From contig DATKQG010000045.1 in NCBI GenBank assembly GCA_035532835.1, positions 1 through 43,225 on the forward strand: DNA of 43,225 nucleotides, in the 5' to 3' direction. Source of the DNA: Candidatus Dormiibacterota bacterium (GTDB taxonomy: Bacteria; Vulcanimicrobiota; Vulcanimicrobiia; Vulcanimicrobiales; Vulcanimicrobiaceae). Below, piece after piece: positions 17,048 to 29,226 of this stretch. The notes under the pieces are model-generated. The model searched no databases and was not told the origin of the DNA. It saw only the letters and a program-made list of their open reading frames with translations. Position 1 is the first letter of the stretch. Every line of letters starts with the position of its first letter. Made by a program: the position numbers and the translations under genes.

Positions 17048-18538
17048 GTGCCGGGGAAAGCCGTCGTTATCGCCAGCTTGGGCCTGCTGATCTGCGCGTC
17101 ATCGTGCGCCGGAGCGGTTAGCCCCGGCCCTCCGGGTGCCGTTCCGGTAAACGTTCCCGCAGGCGTCGCCGCGCGCGGCTATGTCGATCACGTGGTCGTA
17201 ATCGTGCAAGAGAATCGCACCTTCGACGATATCTTCGGCGGCTATCCGGGCGGCCCGACGCCCTTTGCCGGGGCCGACAGCACGATCTCCGGACCGATCG
17301 TGAACGATCTGCGCCAAGCCGGTTTCGATACCGCCGTTCCGGATAACGGCCAAGACCCGTTCCGTTGCCTGCAAGTCCACAATTTCGACGCACCAACCTG
17401 GGAAGCACTGGTCAACGGCGCTTGGCCGACGGCACCACCAGGCGGCCCCGCACCGTGTCCCACATCGGCGCCCGCAAGCAATCCGGATACGCCGTTTCGC
17501 CCGGATCGCGACGCACTCACCATTATCCGGCAAAGCGACAGGCTCGGATACTGGGGCATCGCACGGGCGTACGAACTGGGTGACGAGTTTTTTGCGGTAC
17601 AGAGTTCCAATTCGTTTCCGGGGCATCAGTATATCGTGGCGCTTAATTCGCAGAACGACCTCGCGCAGCAGATCGACGATGTCCCCAGCCCATCGCCTTC
17701 TCCCGGAGCGGCGAGCGCCCCGCCACCCAACTGCGGCTCGACGGTGCCCGTCGACAGCGTCGCGACGCCGGTTCTCGATCTCGTTACCGGCTTTACCGAT
17801 TGGCAACTCGAGGGTGAGACCGGCATTTGCTGGAGCGGCGTGACGTTCGCCGACCGCTTGAACGCGCGCGGCGTTAGTTGGCGGCACTACAGCACCGACT
17901 CGACGACGGGCGTCTTCGACGGCTTCATCAACTTCCGCGCGTGGTATCCGCTCACCAAAATCGTTCCCGGTTCTCCCTTCCGCATCGCGCGGACGGATCT
18001 CGAAACGGATATCCGGGGTAACGACCTGCCGCAATTCACGTGGGTCAAACCTCCGTGCATCTACTTCTCCGATCACCCCGGCACGTCGCAGAGTCCCGTC
18101 GGCGGGCAAGACTGGGTCAGCTCCGTCATCGATTGGATCGGCGAGAATCCGACGCTGTGGCCGCACACCGTTATCTTCGTCGTGTGGGACGATTGGGGCG
18201 GCTTCTACGATCACGTGACGCCGCCAAGCGCCATGCCCGGCACCATAACGCCCGGCATGCGCGAGCCGTTCTTGGTGATTTCCCCATACAATCGCGCGAA
18301 CGGAACGGTGATCCATTCGACGGCAACGTACGCATCGGTGTTAAAATTCGTCGAAGACTTGTACGGCATGCAGCCGCTCAATCAACTCGACGCCAACGCG
18401 CCGGATCTCGCACCCTATTTCGATTTCCGTCCGTCGAACTCGGCGTTCCGTCCCGTGCTGCCCATCAATCCTTCGTTCAACGCGCCACGCGACTGCGCGG
18501 TCAACCCGGGCATTCCGGCGAATCAGGTCGACCGCTAG
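17048..18538 (+). CDS. Secreted phosphoesterase (phospholipase C / acid phosphatase family)
   Basis: This 496-residue protein belongs to the alkaline-phosphatase-like Phosphoesterase family (PF04185), which includes bacterial phospholipases C and AcpA acid phosphatases. The signature HVVVIVQENRTFDDIFGGYPG lies near residue 50, followed by NSFPGHQYIVALNSQ, FVVWDDWGGFYDHV and REPFLVISPY, which together supply the metal and nucleophile sites. A signal peptide (AVVIASLGLLICASSCAGAVS) directs export. The Cys there is not in a canonical lipobox. A low-complexity SPSPSPGAASAPPP linker sits near residue 220. I chose the GTG at 17048, two bases after the M16 stop; a GTG at 17024 would overlap it. Substrate, phospholipid or phosphomonoester, is not readable. 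Confidence 0.92.
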   Translation: MPGKAVVIASLGLLICASSCAGAVSPGPPGAVPVNVPAGVAARGYVDHVVVIVQENRTFDDIFGGYPGGPTPFAGADSTISGPIVNDLRQAGFDTAVPDNGQDPFRCLQVHNFDAPTWEALVNGAWPTAPPGGPAPCPTSAPASNPDTPFRPDRDALTIIRQSDRLGYWGIARAYELGDEFFAVQSSNSFPGHQYIVALNSQNDLAQQIDDVPSPSPSPGAASAPPPNCGSTVPVDSVATPVLDLVTGFTDWQLEGETGICWSGVTFADRLNARGVSWRHYSTDSTTGVFDGFINFRAWYPLTKIVPGSPFRIARTDLETDIRGNDLPQFTWVKPPCIYFSDHPGTSQSPVGGQDWVSSVIDWIGENPTLWPHTVIFVVWDDWGGFYDHVTPPSAMPGTITPGMREPFLVISPYNRANGTVIHSTATYASVLKFVEDLYGMQPLNQLDANAPDLAPYFDFRPSNSAFRPVLPINPSFNAPRDCAVNPGIPANQVDR

Positions 18539-18686
18539 CACGCGCCAAAGGCCGTCGCGCGAGTGCTAATATTAATCGCGCAGTCCTGGACGATCGCCGG
18601 CCTGCTCGCGTTTTCGGGCCGAAACTCGCATTCCGCATCCTCGGCACTGGGACGCGCGTTGTAATCTCGTCCAGGGTGCAAGTAGC

Positions 18687-18712
18687 CCTACCCCAACAAT
18701 AGTTGGGGTAGG
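18687..18712. terminator. Strong hairpin between convergent genes
   Basis: CCTACCCCAAC (18687-18697) and GTTGGGGTAGG (18702-18712) form a perfect 11-bp stem with an AATA loop. It sits between the convergent phosphoesterase gene (stop 18538) and the anti-sigma-like gene (stop 18735), 22 bases past the latter. No T-run follows on either strand, so if it is a terminator it is of the non-canonical kind. The rest of 18539-18734 shows no gene, only a looser inverted repeat (CCTGGACGA at 18585, TCGTCCAGG at 18667) and an AT-rich patch near 18566. Confidence 0.55.
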
Positions 18713-18734
18713 CGGCGCGCCGGGGCCGGTCAGC

Positions 18735-19382
18735 TCAAAGCGTGTTTTCGCGAACGATCCGATCGGTCACCGTGGCCGGTAGTCCCTGTGGGAGCATCTC
18801 CATGATGACGTTCCCGTGCTTCCAGCGGCGCAGCGCAAGCGTCCACGTCTCACGATGCGTCCGCCCATCCTTTCCCTGACTAATCGCCTCAAAGTGAGTG
18901 ACGGGAGGGCCGCTGATTGCAGTCGTCTCCTTGATGAGGATCCGGTAATACCGTCCGGCGATTTGCGTTTGGTAGACCAGCGCAACGCGCGCAATCGGCT
19001 GTTCGCTGACCACGTGCGCATATTGAAAAATCGTGTGCGTCGGCAGCCCAACCGGCACGACGACCCTAAATGGCATGTGCTGCTGCGCCTGCGCGATGGT
19101 AAGCCGATCGGCGCGATGAATGAGTGGTGGTAACGGTTTCGAGGAACCCTGGTTGAAGAGATGCGCGTAGCCGGCGCGTAGCACGCCGGCGGCCTGAGTA
19201 GCGATGCCGGCACTTAGCAGAATAACGAGCACTGCGCATGCGTATGCGAAGCCACGCGACCGAGGACGCGGCGGGAGGGGCGCGGCCGTCGTCGGGGCCC
19301 ACGGGCCCTGAGGGCATTCGGGTACTGCCGCGCGCGCAAATCGCCGCTGCAGCGCCATTTCAATGATCTTGGGTTCATTCAT
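18735..19382 (-). CDS. Membrane anti-sigma-like protein
   Basis: This 215-residue protein has a short cytosolic N terminus (about 1-43, with a PLPPRPRS linker), one membrane helix (about 44-66, FAYACAVLVILLSAGIATQAA) and an extracytoplasmic domain. The segment FRVVVPVGLPTHTIFQYAHV in that domain resembles the DUF4367-type modules found in sigma-factor regulators. It has no recognised zinc-binding anti-sigma motif. Its ATG overlaps the stop of the ECF sigma gene as ATGA, the classic arrangement for a sigma/anti-sigma pair. Function is inferred from topology and context. Confidence 0.65.
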   Translation of the reverse strand: MNEPKIIEMALQRRFARAAVPECPQGPWAPTTAAPLPPRPRSRGFAYACAVLVILLSAGIATQAAGVLRAGYAHLFNQGSSKPLPPLIHRADRLTIAQAQQHMPFRVVVPVGLPTHTIFQYAHVVSEQPIARVALVYQTQIAGRYYRILIKETTAISGPPVTHFEAISQGKDGRTHRETWTLALRRWKHGNVIMEMLPQGLPATVTDRIVRENTL

Positions 19383-19941
19383 GATACAGTCTCCTGTGCC
19401 GTTGGCGGCACGGTCGAGTCGCCGAGAAGAGGTCGTAGGCGGTGGCGGGCAATCATCAGGCGGAAGCGCACGCTCGCTGCGGGTATCCCAAGTGCGACGC
19501 CGACCTCATTGCTTGTCAAACCGACGAAATAGTGGAGTTCGAGCGCGAGCCGCAGGGACTCGGGCAGCATGCCGATCGCGGCTTCGAGGTCAAGCCGAGC
19601 GCTAGGGTCGTCGCGCGTCGAGACGCCGCTCGCCGTTTCGTAGCCGAGCGTCTCTCGTCGCCGTAAACGAGATCTGCGCGAGCGTGATCGCGTGCGTGCG
19701 ACACGATGATCCGGTAGGACCAACCGGCGAAAGAGCGCACGTCGGAAAGGTTCTGAAGCTTTGCGCAGATCGCAGCGCAGGCATCTTGCGCGGCGTCTTC
19801 TGCAGCGCAGCTCTCGCCGAGGATCGACAGGGCAATTCGGTATGCGTTCGGCCACAGGGAGCGAACAAGCCCGTCGTAGGCCTCTTCATGCCCGTTCGAG
19901 GCCGCCCTCACCAAACCCAAGAGCCCTTCGCCATCCTTCAT
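19379..19941 (-). pseudogene. ECF sigma factor gene interrupted by a frameshift
   Basis: Two overlapping frames together make one ECF-type sigma factor. The first frame from the ATG at 19939-19941 encodes region 2 (SILGESCAAEDAAQDACAAI, then RSFAGWSYRIIVSHARDHAR). The second frame encodes region 4 (MLPESLRLALELHYFVGL, then TSNEVGVALGIPAASVRFRL) and ends at 19379. The break falls at the TCTCTC run (19651-19656; GAGAGA on the coding strand). Removing one AG there joins the halves as LVYGDETLGYETASG, giving a protein of about 186 residues. It may be a true 2-base slip, a phase-variable or programmed shift, or a sequencing error. The intact downstream anti-sigma gene argues that the loss is recent or artefactual. 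Confidence 0.8.
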
Positions 19942-20206
19942 ACTGTAAAAGACGCCGGCGGGCGCCTAAGTGTTTGCTCTAACTTCTTTTTCCGAGGCAG
20001 GCTCGGTCGATCGCCGGGCGACTCCGCTTAGCAACTTAAACAAAATTGCCCCACACCACCCGTAAGATGTGTATTTGGAGTACTCCACGCATCCCGAATC
20101 GGCCTTGCATCAGCGAATATGCCGAAAACCATAATAGGACGGTCGTTTGCGCTCGATCAGTCGTTTTGCAGGACCCCGCGCGACGGCCTTTGGACGCACC
20201 GCGAAA
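19942..20206. other. Intergenic region upstream of the sigma/anti-sigma pair
   Basis: The 265 bases between the sigma gene start and the aminotransferase stop hold no convincing gene. They are more AT-rich than their surroundings (AATTTTGTTTAAGTTG on the minus strand near 20035-20050) and contain a perfect 10-bp palindrome, GGAGTACTCC, at 20077-20086. The region presumably contains the promoter of the minus-strand sigma operon. I cannot assign -35 and -10 boxes with confidence. Confidence 0.4.
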
Positions 20207-21348
20207 TTACGAAACGAGTGCGTTGCTGCGGCAGTATTCGGCGATGCGGTCGATGCCTTCGGTGACGCGCTCGATCGGCGCGACCCAACTCAGGCGCAGC
20301 CATGCATCGAACATCGCTCCGAATGCGATGCCCGGGATGGCAACGACGTCGTACTCTTCCACCAATGCGATCGCGGCATCCAGCGACGGCACGCCGTCGG
20401 GTAAGCGTACGCACGCGTAGAAACTCCCCTCGGGTTCGATGAAGCGCAACTCGCTCTTGCGCAGTGCGTTGACGACCGCCGCTTGCTGGCGCCGATACCA
20501 CTCCACGTGCTCTCCCACGCCGCCGAGCGTCGTGAAGACGTGCAAGCCGACCTGTTGGGCGAATGTATCCGTGCACGACGTCACCCATGCATGCGCCTTG
20601 ATCGCCTGTTCGATAAACTCGTGGGGAGCGAGGATCCATCCCAGGCGCAACCCGGTGAGCGCATTACTCTTGCTCAGCGAATTCGTAACGATCGTATAGG
20701 GATAGCTGTCTGCAAGGTAGGCTTCGTTTTCGATATAGGTTTGCTCGCGATAGATTTCGTCGTGGATGATCCAGATAGGATCGCCCGAGCGCCGTTCGAG
20801 CGCTCGCACCAGGATGTCGGCTTGGTCGCGTGAGATCACGCGGCCGCTGGGATTATTCGGGGAGCAGATCACGATGGCGCGCGTGCGTTCGCCGATCGCC
20901 GCGATGATACGTTCGGCGTCGAACGCGAAATCGTGCGCTTCGTCCATAGCCACGCCGCGCGCGGTGATGCCTTCGAGAGCGGCCATCTTTGCGTAGGCCG
21001 GAAAGGCCGGCTCGACGATGAGCAGTTCATCGCACGACGGATCGAGCAAGGTCTTGATCGTCACGAACATCGCTTCTTGCGAGCCGGTCGTCACGCAGAC
21101 ATTTTCGACGCGGTGCATTTGCGGGTAGTGGTAGTGCCGGGCGATCGCTTCCCGCAGCGCGTGCTCGCCAGCGTTCTGCGTGTACTTCACGCCATGCTCG
21201 CGAACGTACGCCATGGCGTGTTCGAAGTGCGCCATGTTGGGCCTGAGCGAGGGCTCTCCTAAGCCGAGGTCGATCGAACTCGGTTGACGTTTGGCCGCGA
21301 TGCTGCGGATGAGCGAACCCGGAATCTCTAAGACGCGTGGATTGAACA

Positions 21349-21349
<1 letters not shown>
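20207..21349 (-). CDS. Class I/II aminotransferase, probable succinyl-DAP aminotransferase
   Basis: This 380-residue PLP enzyme has fold-type I features: GLGEPSLRPNM, YTQNAGEHALREAIARHY, VTTGSQEAMF, ICSPNNPSGR, IHDEIYREQTY and the PLP lysine in NSLSKSNALTGLRLGW near residue 228. The GTG start at 21347-21349 shares one base with the dapD stop (TAGTG), so the genes are coupled. Next to the succinyltransferase, the likely reaction is transamination of N-succinyl-2-amino-6-oxopimelate (DapC) in lysine and diaminopimelate synthesis. That assignment rests on context. From sequence alone it could be another aspartate-type aminotransferase. Confidence 0.87.
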
Positions 21350-22179
<830 letters not shown>

Positions 22180-22281
22180 AACGAGGCTATCGTTACGGCG
22201 CACCGTCTCGCTCTTCATCTTAACGCGGCCGATTGCCGCGGCGGCGCATGGTTCCCAGGCGGTCCCGTCGTAGTTTGTAGG

Positions 22282-23310
22282 ATGAAGGCGTATCGGCTGC
22301 TCGCGGACGGCCCGCGAATCGAAGACGTTCCAACTCCGGAGCCGGGCAACGGAGAGGTGCTGCTCAAGATCGCGGGAGCCGGGGCCTGCCACTCCGATCT
22401 CCACGTCGTCGCTGGCGTGGCCGCTGGAAAGTCGCCGTGGGCGCCGCCGTTTACCCTGGGGCATGAGAACACCGGATGGGTCGCCGCAATCGGCGCCGGC
22501 GTGAAAGGTGTGAGCGAAGGCGAAGCCTATGCCGTGTACGCTGCTTGGGCTTGCGGGCGGTGCGCCGCTTGCGCGGTATCGGCCGAGAATTATTGCCTCA
22601 ACCAGCGCGACATGCGCGGATGCGGCCTGGGAGAGGACGGCGGAATGGCCGAGTACATGATCGTTCCGGCGGCCCGCTACCTCGTGCCGTTGGGCGATCT
22701 GGAGCCGCGCGATGCCGCGCCCCTATCGGACGCGGGCCTCACCCCCTATCACGCGATCCAACGTTCGCTCCTTCTGCTTGCGCCGGATGCGACCGCGGTG
22801 GTCATCGGCGTCGGCGGGCTCGGCCACATGGCGGTCCAGATCCTGCGAGCGATGACCAGCGTCCGCATTATCGCGGTCGACATCTCGCTCGAACGCTTGG
22901 CGCTGGCGCGCTCTCTCGGCGCCGACGACATCGTTGTTTCCAACGAGGACGCGCTCGCGACCGTGCTGGAACTCTTGCGCGGCCAAGCTGACGTCGTGCT
23001 CGATTTCGTCGGCGTTCAGGCGACCGTCGATCTCGCTCGCAAGCTGGTACGGCCCAACGGCGATTGCACCATCGTCGGGCTCGGGGGCGGAACCCTGCCG
23101 GTCTCGCAGGGTAAAGTATCGTGGGGGGCACGCGTCTCGATGCCGCTCTACGGCTCGATCGCCGAGCTTCGCGAGGTGATCGCCTTGGCGCGGCGGGGCT
23201 ACATCCACGCGCACGTCAGTCGCTTTCCGCTCGAGCGCGCGCACGAAGCATACGCGCAGATGGAAGCGGGTACGTTCGAAGGGCGGGCGGTCATCCTTCC
23301 GAACGGCTAA
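22282..23310 (+). CDS. Zinc-dependent alcohol dehydrogenase (MDR family)
   Basis: This 342-residue medium-chain dehydrogenase has the catalytic-zinc residues in GACHSDLH and GHENTGWV. The structural-zinc cysteines are in CGRCAACAVSAENYC. The Rossmann motif is VVIGVGGLGHMAVQ, followed by IIAVDISLERL; the Asp after the second strand favours NAD+ over NADP+. The ATG at 22282 follows GTAG and lies about 100 bases from the divergent dapD start. The physiological substrate cannot be determined. The gene stands alone between dapD and the pentose-phosphate operon. Confidence 0.9.
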   Translation: MKAYRLLADGPRIEDVPTPEPGNGEVLLKIAGAGACHSDLHVVAGVAAGKSPWAPPFTLGHENTGWVAAIGAGVKGVSEGEAYAVYAAWACGRCAACAVSAENYCLNQRDMRGCGLGEDGGMAEYMIVPAARYLVPLGDLEPRDAAPLSDAGLTPYHAIQRSLLLLAPDATAVVIGVGGLGHMAVQILRAMTSVRIIAVDISLERLALARSLGADDIVVSNEDALATVLELLRGQADVVLDFVGVQATVDLARKLVRPNGDCTIVGLGGGTLPVSQGKVSWGARVSMPLYGSIAELREVIALARRGYIHAHVSRFPLERAHEAYAQMEAGTFEGRAVILPNG

Positions 23311-23439
23311 CGCGATCCGAGCAGCGATCTTTCGGCGTAGATCAGGGTAAGAGATAGGAAGCCAGCCGCGAATACGCCCCATCCCACGTTTTGCGGCAGA
23401 GGCTCGCATCCGCGCCCTGTATCTTTTGAAGGAGGTTCC

Positions 23440-25446
23440 GTGCCGAATTCGTCGCTCGATGAGCAACGCATCAACGCCATTCGCTTTCTCGCGGTCGATG
23501 CGATACAGAAAGCAAACTCCGGTCACCCCGGGTTGCCGCTCGGCGCGGCCGCGATCGCCTATACGCTCTGGACGCGGCATCTACGCTTCAACCCGCAGGA
23601 TCCGCACTGGTTCGATCGCGACCGCTTTATTCTCTCGGCGGGCCACGGTTCGATGCTCCTCTACGCGATGCTCTACCTGACCGGCTATGATCTCTCGCTC
23701 GACGATCTCAAGCATTTCCGCCAACTCGGCAGTAAGACTCCAGGCCATCCCGAAGTCGGGCACACGCCGGGCGTCGAGGCCACCACCGGTCCGCTCGGGC
23801 AGGGTATCGGGAATGCGGTGGGCCTTGCGATCGCCCAAGCGCATCTCGGTGCGGTGAATAATCGCGACGATGCACGGATCTGCGACCACTTCACCTACGC
23901 ACTCTGCGGCGACGGCGATTTGATGGAAGGGATCAGCCAAGAAGCGCTCTCCCTTGCGGGGCACCTCAAACTCGGGAAATTGATCGTGCTTTACGACGAC
24001 AACCGCGTCTCGCTCGCCGGACCGACCGACGTGACGTATACCGAAGACGCGATCGCGCGATTCGACGCGTCGGGCTGGCATACGCAAACCGTCGATGCCG
24101 CCCATTGCAACGATGCCGATGCGATCGATCGCGCAATCGCCATCGCTAAAAACGTTACGGACCGGCCGTCGCTGATCGCCGTGCGCACCCATATCGGGTA
24201 CGGATCGCCGCAGCAAGATACATCCAAGGCCCACGGCGAGCCGCTCGGCGCGGAGAATGTCGCCAAAACGAAAACCGAACTCGGCTGGCCGCTCGAACCC
24301 GCCTTCTACGTTCCCGACGAGGCCTTGGCGTTCTATCGCGAATGCGGGAGCAAAGGCGCCGGCCTGCAAGCCCAATGGAACGCGACGTTTGCGGAATGGA
24401 AAGCGGCGCACCCGGATCTGGCCGCGCCGCTCGAGCGCGCGCTGGAGGGCAAGCTTCCGGCGAACCTTCCCTGGCCGACGTTTACCAAAGAGAACGGCAG
24501 TATCGCAAGCCGCGATGCCGGCGGTATCGTGATGAACGCCATCGCGTCCGCGTTACCGGAGTTGGTCGGCGGTTCCGCCGATCTCGACCCGTCGACCAAG
24601 ACGTATCTCAACGGTCAAGGCGATTTTCAGCCCGACGATTATCTCGGCCGCAATATCCATTACGGCGTACGCGAGCACGTGATGGCGGCCGCGACGAACG
24701 GCATCGCCCTGCACGGCGGTTTGATGCCGTTTGCCGCGACGTTCTTCAATTTCGTCGACTATCTCAAGCCGAGTCTGCGCTTGAGCGCGCTGAGCCGGCT
24801 TCATGCGATCTACGTGTTCACCCACGACTCGGTCTTTCTCGGCGAGGACGGGCCCACCCATCAGCCGATCGAACAACTCGCCATGCTCCGCGCCATGCCG
24901 AACGTGCGCGTCGTGCGCCCTGCGGACGCACTCGAAACGATGGAAGCATGGAGACTCGCTATCGATCCGCAGAGCGGCTGCCCGTGGGCCCTCGTGCTCA
25001 CGCGCCAAAAACTCACATTCCTGGGCGAGCGAAACGCGCGCGTGGACCGCGGAGCTTATGTGATCGCAGACGCAGACGGAACGCCCGATCTCCTACTTCT
25101 TGCAACCGGTTCCGAAGTCGAGTTGGCGATTGCGGCCAAAGGGCTGCTCGAACGAAAAGGCGTGCGTACCCGGGTCGTCTCGATGCCGTGTTGGTCGCTC
25201 TTCGACGAGCAGCCACAATCCTATCGCGACGACGTGCTTCCGCCGGCCGTCACCGCCCGCATCTCGATCGAAGCTGCGTCAACCTTCGGTTGGTCGGCAT
25301 ACGTGGGACAGCGAGGAGTTTCGATCGGCATCGATCAGTACGGGCGCTCCGCTCCCGCAGCCGACATCGCCCGCACGCTCGGGTTAACCGCCGAGCATAT
25401 TACCGAGGTCGCGCTCGACTCGTTCGCTTTCGCAACTCACACGTAA
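23440..25446 (+). CDS. tkt: Transketolase
   Basis: Transketolase moves two-carbon units between sugar phosphates using thiamine diphosphate. The 668-residue protein is full length: [11 protein letters not shown] at the N terminus, [26 protein letters not shown], the ThDP motif [19 protein letters not shown] ending in a [24 protein letters not shown], and the pyrimidine-domain [20 protein letters not shown]. It starts with GTG at 23440 behind a perfect AAGGAGGT site and appears to be the first gene of the pentose-phosphate operon. The promoter is expected in the 129-base gap after the alcohol dehydrogenase. The transaldolase fusion follows after 21 bases. Confidence 0.97.
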   Translation: MPNSSLDEQRINAIRFLAVDAIQKANSGHPGLPLGAAAIAYTLWTRHLRFNPQDPHWFDRDRFILSAGHGSMLLYAMLYLTGYDLSLDDLKHFRQLGSKTPGHPEVGHTPGVEATTGPLGQGIGNAVGLAIAQAHLGAVNNRDDARICDHFTYALCGDGDLMEGISQEALSLAGHLKLGKLIVLYDDNRVSLAGPTDVTYTEDAIARFDASGWHTQTVDAAHCNDADAIDRAIAIAKNVTDRPSLIAVRTHIGYGSPQQDTSKAHGEPLGAENVAKTKTELGWPLEPAFYVPDEALAFYRECGSKGAGLQAQWNATFAEWKAAHPDLAAPLERALEGKLPANLPWPTFTKENGSIASRDAGGIVMNAIASALPELVGGSADLDPSTKTYLNGQGDFQPDDYLGRNIHYGVREHVMAAATNGIALHGGLMPFAATFFNFVDYLKPSLRLSALSRLHAIYVFTHDSVFLGEDGPTHQPIEQLAMLRAMPNVRVVRPADALETMEAWRLAIDPQSGCPWALVLTRQKLTFLGERNARVDRGAYVIADADGTPDLLLLATGSEVELAIAAKGLLERKGVRTRVVSMPCWSLFDEQPQSYRDDVLPPAVTARISIEAASTFGWSAYVGQRGVSIGIDQYGRSAPAADIARTLGLTAEHITEVALDSFAFATHT

Positions 25447-25467
25447 CTGAGGTACTAGGAGAATCCC

Positions 25468-28308
<2,841 letters not shown>

Positions 28309-28317
28309 GGAACATCG

Positions 28318-29226
28318 ATGCAACTAGGAATGGTCGGGCTCGGAAAAATGGGCGCGAATATGACGACACGCCTTCTCGAGGGCGGCCACTCGGTCGCCGT
28401 CTACGACCGCAGCGCACAAGCCGTGGCGCAGTCCGTAGCGGGCGGAGCCACCGGTGCGCAGAGCTTGGCGGAACTCGTCGGCGCGCTGAAGGGCTCGCCG
28501 AAGGTCGTGTGGGTGATGGTCCCCTCCGGTGCCCCGACCGACGAAACCATCGATGCGCTGGCTGCGCTGCTCGGGCCGGGCGACATCATCGTCGACGGCG
28601 GCAATACCAACTACAAAGAGGGTCTTCTCGCATACGAACGCTGTAAGGCAAAGGGCGTGAGCCTCGTCGATGCCGGCACGAGCGGCGGCGTATGGGGTTT
28701 GAAGGAAGGCTACTGCTTGATGGTCGGTGGCGACGATCCGGCCGTCAAATCCTGCGAACCGATCTTCACCACGCTTGCGCCCGCCAACGGCTACGCACAC
28801 GTCGGGCGGGCGGGGGCCGGCCACTTCTCTAAAATGGTCCACAACGGGGTCGAGTACGGCATGTTGCAAGCGTACGGCGAAGGATTCGAGATTCTCGAAA
28901 AGTCGCCGTTCGATTTCGACCTCGAGCAGGTCGCGAACGTGTGGTGTTACGGGAGCGTCGTGCGATCGTGGCTCCTCGAACTCGCCGTACTCGCCTTCAA
29001 AGACGATCCGGGTCTAGCGAACATTCGCGGATATGTCGACGACACCGGCGAGGGCCGCTGGACGGTGCAGGCCGCCATCGATGAAAACGTCCCGGCGCCG
29101 ATCATCACCATGTCGCTCATGGCTCGTTTCGCTTCGCGACAGGACGAATCGTTCAGCGCGAAAGTCATCGCCGCGCTACGCAATCAATTCGGCGGGCATG
29201 CCGTCAAGAGCGAGACGCATGGCTAA
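28318..29226 (+). CDS. gnd: 6-phosphogluconate dehydrogenase, short (GndA-like) form
   Basis: Gnd oxidatively decarboxylates 6-phosphogluconate to ribulose 5-phosphate. At 302 residues it is the short form typical of GndA/YqeC-like enzymes rather than the 470-residue classical form. Visible are the Rossmann GLGKMG (7-12), DGGNTNYKE, DAGTSGGVWGLKEGYCLMVGG and the catalytic lysine in HFSKMVHNGVEYG. The residue after the second strand is Asp (YDRS), which suggests NAD+ use, unlike classical NADP+ enzymes; this is inference. The ATG at 28318 follows the transaldolase fusion by nine bases. The 3' end overlaps zwf by eight bases. Confidence 0.95.
   Translation: MQLGMVGLGKMGANMTTRLLEGGHSVAVYDRSAQAVAQSVAGGATGAQSLAELVGALKGSPKVVWVMVPSGAPTDETIDALAALLGPGDIIVDGGNTNYKEGLLAYERCKAKGVSLVDAGTSGGVWGLKEGYCLMVGGDDPAVKSCEPIFTTLAPANGYAHVGRAGAGHFSKMVHNGVEYGMLQAYGEGFEILEKSPFDFDLEQVANVWCYGSVVRSWLLELAVLAFKDDPGLANIRGYVDDTGEGRWTVQAAIDENVPAPIITMSLMARFASRQDESFSAKVIAALRNQFGGHAVKSETHG

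Noticed and set aside
18677-18685. TGCAAGTAG shared with the operator at 40166
   Set aside because: A nine-base match is expected by chance at this length, and the second half of the palindrome is missing.
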